Part shown: one piece after another, positions 57,191-64,000 of the stretch | Numbering within the stretch: position 1 is the first letter of the stretch | Layout of the letters: each line of letters begins with the position of its first letter | Source: Tranzscheliella williamsii | Lineage: Eukaryota; Basidiomycota; Ustilaginomycetes; Ustilaginales; Ustilaginaceae | Length of the DNA: 64,000 nt | Reading direction: 5' to 3' | Assembly: GCA_023212725.1 (NCBI GenBank) | Contig: JALBYF010000006.1 | Span: forward strand, 287,399 to 351,398 | Notes under the pieces: generated by a model | The model's input: only the letters and a program-made list of their open reading frames with translations | Databases searched by the model: none | Told to the model about the DNA's origin: nothing | Program-made: the position numbers and the translations under genes

Positions 57191-57867
57191 ATGGTCACTT
57201 TTTACGATCTCAAGGCGAAGAAGCCGAGCCAGGACGAGTTCACGTTCGACCAGCTCAAGGGCAAAGTGGTTCTGGTCGTCAACACCGCCTCCAAGTGTGG
57301 CTACACCCCTCAGTTCGCCGAGCTCGAAGAGCTCAACAAGAAGTACGCAGAGCAGGGCCTCCAGATCATCGGATTCCCCTGTAACCAGTTTGCCGGCCAG
57401 GATCCCGAAAATGACGACGGCATTAGCGCCTTCTGCCAGCGCGTGAGTAGCAGACCCTCGCCCGCCGCCACCCCTTCCCTCTAGCTTTTCTCGCCCGTTT
57501 CCGAAATACTGACCGCATCCTTGCGTATTAATCTGTGCCGCGCAAACAGAACTATGGCGTTACCTTCCCCATCATGGCAAAGTCCGAGGTCAATGGCGCC
57601 AACACCAATGAAGTCTTCAAGTTCCTCAAGAGCAAGAAAGCAGGCATTTTGGGCACCGAGATGATCAGTACGTACGCTCCACCATGCCCGCTTATCGTCG
57701 CAGCCTCTTACCCCTCTCCATCTGACTCACCGCTCCCCGCAATTCGTACAGAGTGGAACTTCACCAAGTTCCTGGTCGACAAGCAGGGCAACGTCATCGA
57801 GCGATACGGCTCCAACACAAAGCCGCTCTCCCTCGCACCTACCATCGAGAAGCTCCTTGCTCAGTAA
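57191..57867 (+). CDS. Glutathione peroxidase-like peroxiredoxin (GPX)
   Basis: Exons 57191-57442, 57550-57667 and 57752-57867 (donors GTGAGT and GTACGT) join in frame to give 161 residues, the size of monomeric fungal GPX/Hyr1 proteins. Catalytic motifs are VVNTASKCGYTPQ with the peroxidatic Cys (no selenocysteine), FPCNQFAGQDP with the resolving-region Cys and Gln, and WNFTKFLVDKQGNVIERY with the conserved Trp-Asn. A third Cys (AFCQR) could be the resolving Cys as in yeast. It reduces peroxides using thioredoxin and can act as a redox sensor. The frame is open upstream to an ATG at 56990, adding a basic, acid-poor leader that resembles a mitochondrial presequence. Confidence 0.93.
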
Positions 57868-58226
57868 TCGCGCCTCCCGCGCACGATCAGCCTGTTTGGC
57901 CTGCTTGGTCTTACGCCACCTTGGGATTCCACCCCTGTCTCCATCCAAGCACTTTCTGCCTTCCAGTCAAAACGACTTGCGCCCTTGTCTTTTTCTTCTT
58001 GCTGTTCTTCTAATCTCGTCATCAACAAATATCCCGCACAATGCATTACTCATGATCGCCAAGTCTCTGCCTTTTGGCTGGTTGAGTTGTCACAGTTCTC
58101 TGTCAGGGGATGCGGACCTCGCCGCCCGCACCGTCAGCCATGGGCAGGATTTGTCTACAAATAAGGGCGTCGCCTAAGTAAGCGCGAATGGGATGCTGCA
58201 ATCCTCTTGTTCTATATCGTCCGGCG

Positions 58227-59099
58227 CTACTGTTTCGCCGAGTAGATGCGTTCGGTGTGCATGACCTCGACGATTTCGCGCATGCTTTCTTTGGTCGCGA
58301 CTTGGACGGTCTGGAGGGTGGATTTGTTGGCGAAGGCGGTGGTGGCGTGGAGGGCGAGGGCGACTATCCAGAGGGCGCAGATGCCCCAAAGCGTGGCGGC
58401 CTGGCTGATGTCGAGTTCGAGGAGGGGTTTTCCGAGCTTGTCTACGGCGGAGGTGCTGGTGACGAGGCTGGAGCCGGCCATGTAGGACGCGACGGCGGCG
58501 CAGATGGCTTCGACGAAGGCGATGATCTGGAAGAAGCTGTCGCTGCCGAAGAGCAGGTTGAATGCGCCGGCGGGGGTGAGGCCGAGGGCGGTGGCGGTGG
58601 TGGCGGGGGAGGCGGGGTTGGCGGAGGCGAGCGATGCGACGGCGACGCTCATCGAGAGCTTGTGCGCCGACGCCGACGCCGCGAGTCCGGTGAGCATGTT
58701 GAGCACGCCGCGCACGTACGTCGCGTTGCTGTCCGCGATCCTGCCAAAGCGCACCACCACCAGCAGCACGATCACCCCCACCAGCGCAATAATCCCCTGG
58801 ACGTGCGTCGTAAACAGCGACCCGCTCCACCCCGTCGTCCCCGTCGTATCGTCCATGATCGCAGCGATATTGCGGCTCCCTGCCACCGCCCTCCCCGCCA
58901 CGCTCATCGTTCCCAACTCACCCACCCCACCCCCTCGCCCCGCAGCAGCAACCGCAGCCGTGTACCGCCCCACCAAAACCCCCGGCGCTCGCGACAGCGA
59001 CTTTCCCCGCGACGGGATACGAGAGCTCTCAATGCGTGTATACCTCCCGTTGCCGTCGCTGGACTTGGGGGCCTTAGTAGGCGACATCATGCCAGCCAT
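58227..59099 (-). CDS. Four-segment membrane protein, unrecognised
   Basis: The start at 59099 (MAGMMSPTKAPKSSDGNGR) gives 290 residues; the frame extends further upstream to 59534 with leader-like sequence. The N-terminal 95 residues are polar and basic. The remainder has hydrophobic segments around GIIALVGVIVLLVVVRFG, LSMSVAVASLASANPA, FNLLFGSDSFFQIIAFVEAICAAVASYMA and AATLWGICALWIVALALHATTAFA, then a polar tail ending HTERIYSAKQ. The arrangement is that of a small fungal ER or cell-surface membrane protein; I cannot name a family. Antisense frames on the + strand here are GC shadows. Confidence 0.7.
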   Translation of the reverse strand: MAGMMSPTKAPKSSDGNGRYTRIESSRIPSRGKSLSRAPGVLVGRYTAAVAAAGRGGGVGELGTMSVAGRAVAGSRNIAAIMDDTTGTTGWSGSLFTTHVQGIIALVGVIVLLVVVRFGRIADSNATYVRGVLNMLTGLAASASAHKLSMSVAVASLASANPASPATTATALGLTPAGAFNLLFGSDSFFQIIAFVEAICAAVASYMAGSSLVTSTSAVDKLGKPLLELDISQAATLWGICALWIVALALHATTAFANKSTLQTVQVATKESMREIVEVMHTERIYSAKQ

Positions 59100-60139
59100 C
59101 TGAGGTCTTGAATCACTGACTGGGCAGCAAGCTAACGCCGTAGCGCTGAACTGAACCTTGAAAATTCGTGCGGACAACCAAAACCGCCGACAGATAGGTC
59201 GAGCAAAAGATTGTTGTTCGAAAGAGTGTAGCTGCAAAGAGTGTGTGTAGGTCAAGATGGTGGCAACAGTAAAGGACGGACAAGTCTGTCTGCTATTGTA
59301 CCAGGCCAGAAGTGATTGAGGACCGAGAAGACGAGGCGGTTTTTGTTTCCGGCGACACACAAGCTGTGACTGCGGCCATGCTGCTATGTACAGGGGAGCC
59401 TGTCGAGCCTCAGCGGGGTGCTGGCCAGGGCGTATCTGTAGACACTGCTTCGAACATGCAGCGCAGCGCAACGATGCCGAGTTGAGCGGAGACCAGCAGC
59501 GTGAGCTAGAGCGACGAACCAGCTGGGTAAGCAAATGCTCACGAGTGCCCGTTCAGGCAGGTCCCAGGCACGCTCGTACCTTTTGCACGGCGCCCGGGGA
59601 GCGCTGCGAGCGCGCTGTAGAGGCTGGATCAACCCGGAGAGGGGCTCGTGCGTACCGCGCTGCGTAGCGACCATGCTGACTTCCGCCTCTGCCCTGCGAA
59701 AGCCCCGCTGTCGAGCGCAACACACCCCACAGCCGCCGCACACCCTACTCGCCGAGGTCGGACGGCAGCGGAGTGTCAAAGTACGCAGGCAGATGTTCGT
59801 TTCACGCAGAACGACAACCTCTTGGTGTTAGGTCTGAATATATCAACCGCGCCATCTCCTGCCTATCCAGCCGCTTTTCGCCGGACGAGACCAACAGCCT
59901 GAACTGACTTTGTACGAGTGGCGTGATCAGTAACGTGAGAGCAGAGTTACCATTGGGTTTGCCGTTGTTGGCGTCATACCAGCAAACTTCCGCGATCGGC
60001 ACAAGCTTGGATGGCCCCTCTACAGCGCTGTTCGCCACTCACGCTGAAAGAGTTTCTGCGGCCATAGCATTCCCCCTGCAGGATCAGCATCATCCTCGTC
60101 ACACAGAGGCGCCGAGGAGACTCTTGCGCAAAACCATTG
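59100..60139. other. Intergenic region
   Basis: About 1.0 kb with overlapping short frames on both strands. It includes the promoter of the membrane-protein gene. Nothing specific was recognised. Confidence 0.4.
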
Positions 60140-61252
60140 CTAATCAACCGGTGCGTGCTCTACAGATCGCGTGCGAGTGCTGCGTTTAGAAGGTGAATTG
60201 TGTTGCTGTGGAGCATATTGACGCCTGGTTGGGGTTTGCGGGTCGGCAGCATCAACACGCTCAGTCCCCTCAGCTGGAGGTGCGGTATGACGTTGGCTGC
60301 TGTGGGTGGAAAGGAGTGTATCAATTCGAGATTCGACTCTAGAAGCGATACGACGGTCGAGAGCGCTGAGAAGGCGAGCCTCGAGCCGGCCAAAGTGCAG
60401 CTGCAAAAGCGCGCCTAGGTCTGTTGTTGATGGTGGCTGTGGCGCTGATGGTAAGGAGGCTCGTTCCTGTTCTATCTGCAGCTTGAGAAGCTCTTGTTGA
60501 AGAGACAGTATCTTTTTCTTGCCTTCATATTCGGCATGCACAAGGTCAGTCAGCCTCTCAATAAGAAGCGTCTGTGCAGTCTTCCTAGGTCTCCGCGGAC
60601 GGATTGGAGAGCTAGTTGATGCTTCTGACGCTGAACCATCCGTTCGATCGGACTCTCTGAAAGCAATGCAAGCATGGCGTTCCTGGATGGTGTGCGTTGC
60701 CGTTCTCCGTGCTGTCTGGCGATGGGCATAGGCTTGCTCCACGACGTTCCGTCGTTGGGTCCGGCGGTTGTATCGTCGAAGGTCAGCCTCGAGGTGGACC
60801 TGATTAGCAATCATCAGGTTGACCTCGGTTGGGAATTTGATGATGCCAGAGGATCTTGTTGACAGGGCCTCTGCCCTCTTATGAGCTTGCGATATCTTAG
60901 CCCATTGCTGCTTCACAGCCCTCGTGGAGCGGGGAGGCTTGGGCATACGCCGTTGCGACAAATGGTAGTTAACATCATCAACTACAGCTAACCAGCGATG
61001 GTTTTGGTCGAGAGTGTCAGTGCCAGCAGCTGGGCAATGATTGTCAATGGATCTCACAAGACACTCGCACTCTTTGCAGTCCCAGTGAGGTTTTGGCGCT
61101 GCTGGTGCTGCACGCCGAGCCAATGACGGGGTAGAAGAGGGTCGAAATTGCATAGGTGCTTCCGGGCCGTGCGAGGACGGAAGACTGGATGGCGGAGGCA
61201 TGGACAGAGAAGCCGTGCAATGATTTGCAAGCATTGGCATCTGGTTTTGCAC
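60140..61252 (-). CDS. Unrecognised coiled-coil protein, possibly lineage-specific
   Basis: A 370-residue open frame. The N-terminal third has a CKECECLVRS..NHCP pattern (about residues 58-75) that looks like a small zinc-binding site, followed by TDTLDQNHRWLAVVDDVNYHLSQRR and a segment WAKISQAHKRAEALSTRSSGI. An Arg-rich basic central stretch follows, then a coiled-coil segment LIERLTDLVHAEYEGKKKILSLQQELLKLQIEQERA near 230-265, and a polar tail. No standard domain is recognised. The composition has fewer GC-type codons than its neighbours, and flanking sequence is gene-poor. It could be a species- or clade-specific gene, or a remnant of a mobile element host gene. Confidence 0.55.
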   Translation of the reverse strand: MQNQMPMLANHCTASLSMPPPSSLPSSHGPEAPMQFRPSSTPSLARRAAPAAPKPHWDCKECECLVRSIDNHCPAAGTDTLDQNHRWLAVVDDVNYHLSQRRMPKPPRSTRAVKQQWAKISQAHKRAEALSTRSSGIIKFPTEVNLMIANQVHLEADLRRYNRRTQRRNVVEQAYAHRQTARRTATHTIQERHACIAFRESDRTDGSASEASTSSPIRPRRPRKTAQTLLIERLTDLVHAEYEGKKKILSLQQELLKLQIEQERASLPSAPQPPSTTDLGALLQLHFGRLEARLLSALDRRIASRVESRIDTLLSTHSSQRHTAPPAEGTERVDAADPQTPTRRQYAPQQHNSPSKRSTRTRSVEHAPVD

Positions 61253-61750
61253 GTCGTTGGAAGGCGTCTAGCTTGTCTTCATCGAGCCCAGCACACATGT
61301 CAGCATCCTCTGGCAGCGCTATGCTGGCCTGAGACGCCTGCTCTAGCGGCATGAGACGTACAGCATGCATTGTTCCGGGCTGTAAGCAGGCCTGCGGTGT
61401 AGATCATCATAGTTTAGCAAGAAAACGGTGTTGTTCCTCACGCCAAGACGGAGGACCCTGATCGCAAGCAGTACCACTACCACTACCAGTTGTCGACGGA
61501 TATCAGGATCACGTGAGCCTTTTATGGTGATCGAAGTCAGAAGCGAGTCTAGTCAGCAAGGATGCGCTCGAAACGCCATCGTTACTGACTACTACCAGTG
61601 CCAAGCGAGTTGCGAGAGGGGTTCAGTCAGTTCGAAACGAACCTGAGATTGTGAATAATCACTACACAAGACAGGTACAGCTGGCGTAGCTGCCTGGATG
61701 AGCATGGCATGGTTGCGAGTGAGTGCAGATGGTATACAAGGACAGCCTGT
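61253..61750. other. Intergenic region
   Basis: About 500 bases between two minus-strand genes, including a CACTACCACTACCAC-type run near 61475. No gene was recognised. Confidence 0.4.
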
Positions 61751-63652
61751 CTATAGCTCGGCCCAGTCGGCGGGGAGGTCGCACTTGGCGACGCCGCGTT
61801 CTTCGTATGCGCCCGTGACGTAGAGGACGCGTTTGGCGGTGTCGACCGCCATGCCCGTGGGCAGTGTGGGAAGGAAGCCGCGCGTCTCGAGTTCCTGCTT
61901 GGACCTGGCCTCGAGCTCGGCGGTGGACTCGTCGGGCGTCTTGAAGACGTTGAAGGTGTGGTACTCCTTCTTGAGCCAGACGCCCTTCTCCTTGATGCCG
62001 GCGAGCTTCTCAACGTCCCACGGGTGCGCCATGACGCTGCCGTAGTGGCGGAAGACGAAGGTGGTCTGGTCGATCCGCGCAGCGGGGCGCGCGGGGCGTT
62101 CGGACGACAGCAGCCGACGGGAGGTCGCACGGCCGAGCCGGCGGCGCCGCTCTTCTCGCTGGGCAGACAGCCACGCCTCGGCCGCCGGCGTGCTGGGCGA
62201 GCCCGACGTCCAGATCCGCCCGACCTTGTCCACCGCCAAAGCGCGCACCGGCATCTCTTGCTCCGCCGAGAAAAAGCTAACGAAAGACGGCGTGTATGTC
62301 TTCAGTAGCCGTGTGAGCGCGTTGCCGGCGGAACCAGCCCCGGCCGCAGCCACACGATGTTCCCGCACACCGCCACCAATGCCGCGCACCCAGTGCTGCT
62401 CCCACTCCTGCACCTGCGCCGTGTCGTGCGTCAGCGTCGGGACGAACAACGCTGCCGCAGACGTATTCGAGCCGCCTTTTTTTCCATTTCCGTCCCAGGA
62501 CTGGATCAGCGGGGGGAAGCCCGACCAGTGCTTCGGACTGCCGCCCTCCATTCTTGCAGTGAGGGTTTGGTTAACCGATGCGTGGTGTATAAACACTTTT
62601 CCCACCACAGCTGGAGCTTCTTTTGAGTACGAGGGGAACAGAGCCGCGGCCACCGGCTGCCAGAAAGCGGTGTACAGCGAGGAAATCTCTCCGCTCGCAG
62701 CTTGTGCGGGCTGCGCAAAAAGGCGCTGGGCTCTCGGCAGAGAGGTGATGAATAGGCTCGGAATACGAATGAGCTTGCTCGATATAGCGGCGGGGTTATC
62801 GTCTGCGAAGCCAGCCAGTCGGTCCGGGTCCTGGACGACATGGCGCGGCAGTGGATACTCTCTTGGCATGCGGTCCGAGTACTGTTCGGCGTAGATGGCG
62901 AGGCGGAACGGGTCGACCGAATACGTGCCGTCTGCATCGAATAGATGGCCCTGGAGTTCTCCGCCCTCAATCCTCCTGATCCAGCGCAGGATCGGGTTGT
63001 CCTTCTGGCCGACCTTGTCCAGATCGTGAACAAAGATATCTATAACGCCGGGTCGATCCGCGTAAGGATGGTTGGCGACGACGACAAGGTTGGCTGGAGG
63101 CGGTGGCCTGGGCCCTTCTTCGTCTTGTGGCTCTTCTGCAAAATATGGATGCGCAGCAGTGACCGCAATGCCAAGAGGGTGAAAGGTGGCATAAAAATCG
63201 GCCGGTGGCCGGGGCTCGTAGTCAGAAGGTGGGATGGAGATCTGTAGTCTTCTCGGCATCCGGCCCATAGAGGTATCCCAGGCCCAAATCCCCGGCTTGC
63301 CTATCTCCGGCTCAAGTTTGTTGCTGTCATCCTCGAACAGGCCTGCTCTGGCGTCCCAGGTGAGTCTGGTTGGGTCGCAGCTCAGATAGGCCAGTCCTGA
63401 TCTGTGGTCCAGCACCACATCTTCGCAGAAGGACGGCTCCTCCGGGCCTGCGGGTTGGTTCGGAAGACGAGGCCCGAGAGACTGACAGTGGTGTAGGTTG
63501 AGCAGATGTTCAGGCGAACCTAGCGCCGAACTATCGAGGCCGACGCCATGTAACTTGAGATGCTTCCTATACGGGACGTACGAAGCGATGGCTAGCAGTG
63601 CCGCTGCCACAGAAGAGATGGTGATAGGGACGAGCATCGTACCTATACGCAC
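61751..63652 (-). CDS. Paraoxonase/arylesterase-like membrane-anchored protein
   Basis: Single-exon gene of 633 residues. A signal-anchor helix occupies residues 8-24 (VPITISSVAAALLAIASYV). The rest is a probable six-bladed beta-propeller: PSFCEDVVLDHRSGLAYLSCDPTR (near 75-97) resembles the first calcium-binding blade of paraoxonase/SMP-30 relatives, with FYATFHPLGIAVTAAHP, LVVVANHPYADRPGVIDIFVHDLDK and later MPVRALAVDKVGRIWTSGSPS and TLPTGMAVDTAKRVLYVTGAYEE. Such proteins are lactonases or arylesterases with bound Ca2+; activity here is unproven. At 633 residues it is much longer than human paraoxonase (about 355), with insertions in the middle. The start could be Met1 or Met6. Confidence 0.8.
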   Translation of the reverse strand: MRIGTMLVPITISSVAAALLAIASYVPYRKHLKLHGVGLDSSALGSPEHLLNLHHCQSLGPRLPNQPAGPEEPSFCEDVVLDHRSGLAYLSCDPTRLTWDARAGLFEDDSNKLEPEIGKPGIWAWDTSMGRMPRRLQISIPPSDYEPRPPADFYATFHPLGIAVTAAHPYFAEEPQDEEGPRPPPPANLVVVANHPYADRPGVIDIFVHDLDKVGQKDNPILRWIRRIEGGELQGHLFDADGTYSVDPFRLAIYAEQYSDRMPREYPLPRHVVQDPDRLAGFADDNPAAISSKLIRIPSLFITSLPRAQRLFAQPAQAASGEISSLYTAFWQPVAAALFPSYSKEAPAVVGKVFIHHASVNQTLTARMEGGSPKHWSGFPPLIQSWDGNGKKGGSNTSAAALFVPTLTHDTAQVQEWEQHWVRGIGGGVREHRVAAAGAGSAGNALTRLLKTYTPSFVSFFSAEQEMPVRALAVDKVGRIWTSGSPSTPAAEAWLSAQREERRRRLGRATSRRLLSSERPARPAARIDQTTFVFRHYGSVMAHPWDVEKLAGIKEKGVWLKKEYHTFNVFKTPDESTAELEARSKQELETRGFLPTLPTGMAVDTAKRVLYVTGAYEERGVAKCDLPADWAEL

Positions 63653-64000
63653 TCTCTAGGGTCCTGAGATGTCCGTAATGTAGTTTGGTGACCGTGGGGT
63701 TATCAAGACCAGGCAAGAGGCAAGCTATCCGTTGGCAACCATCTTCTCTCGACCGGTGTTTTGTCCGGAAGAGATGGATCCGTATACTCTGTTAGAGCAT
63801 GATGAAGGGCAAAGGAACGTGAACCGACCTTACCACGCGACACCTAACGCTCGCCTCTGCGTCTGCCTTTTCGCTCTGTCAGGTTGGGTTCCTGAATTAC
63901 GGCAAGAATAAAGTGCTGATTTGTGTTGGAATGAGCCCCAACGGAGCGACGGATTCCAGCGCCATCGGTGATCTCCCAGATCATCGGGATATCGGGCACG
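63653..64000. other. 5' flank of the paraoxonase-like gene, window end
   Basis: About 350 bases to the window edge. Only promoter sequence can be expected. Nothing was recognised. Confidence 0.4.

Noticed and set aside
58188..59111. 307-codon + strand frame with long Gly/Arg runs
   Set aside because: Antisense to the membrane-protein gene; composition typical of shadows in GC-rich DNA.

Overview
This window looks like GC-rich nuclear DNA of a basidiomycete, most likely a smut-type fungus (Ustilaginales). The species call is inference. It rests on dense, mostly single-exon genes on both strands, short introns with GTAAGT/GTATGT-like donors, intron-containing tRNA genes, fungal protein families (AzgA, LCL3, CMC2, DUF1275, GH92, MPDU1) and copia-like solo LTRs. 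No gene order or codon pattern looks bacterial or viral.

Layout. 0-12 kb holds the 3' end of an unknown gene, an AzgA purine permease, a full-length ABCC transporter and a MARVEL-domain membrane protein, separated by unusually long intergenic stretches. 12-22 kb holds CMC2, a DUF2237 protein, a tRNA-Leu(CAG), an LRR protein, an amino-acid permease and an Edc3-like decapping-factor homologue whose C-terminus is an HExxH domain. 22-26.8 kb is a gene-free, visibly less GC-rich block of nested LTR debris. It contains two solo LTRs with perfect 5-bp target-site duplications and older copies that differ mainly at CpG sites. 26.8-38 kb is a tightly packed housekeeping block: Nudix hydrolase, farnesylated-type DnaJ, DcpS, an unknown possibly myristoylated protein, GH85 ENGase, DUF2470 protein, FAHD1-like protein, CoA-binding protein and a secreted aldose 1-epimerase. 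38-49 kb holds a DUF1275 protein, secreted GH92 mannosidase, Gfo/Idh oxidoreductase, LCL3 nuclease, MPDU1 and an initiator tRNA-Met carrying an intron. 49-64 kb holds a Gly-rich secreted protein, a multi-exon membrane protein, HIUase, a peroxisomal ATP carrier, a nucleoside hydrolase, a glutathione peroxidase, two unknown proteins and a paraoxonase-like membrane protein.

How the genes relate. There is no obvious biosynthetic cluster. Loose themes are purine uptake and breakdown (AzgA, HIUase, nucleoside hydrolase), glycan handling (ENGase, GH92 mannosidase, MPDU1, aldose epimerase), mRNA 5'-end turnover (Edc3-like, DcpS) and mitochondrial or peroxisomal maintenance (CMC2, LCL3, carrier). Several adjacent pairs are divergent and share a promoter (LRR/permease, ENGase/DUF2470, FAHD1/CoA-binding, DUF1275/GH92, nucleoside hydrolase/GPX). 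Exon boundaries were set by reading frame, consensus splice sites and remembered family features, without transcripts.
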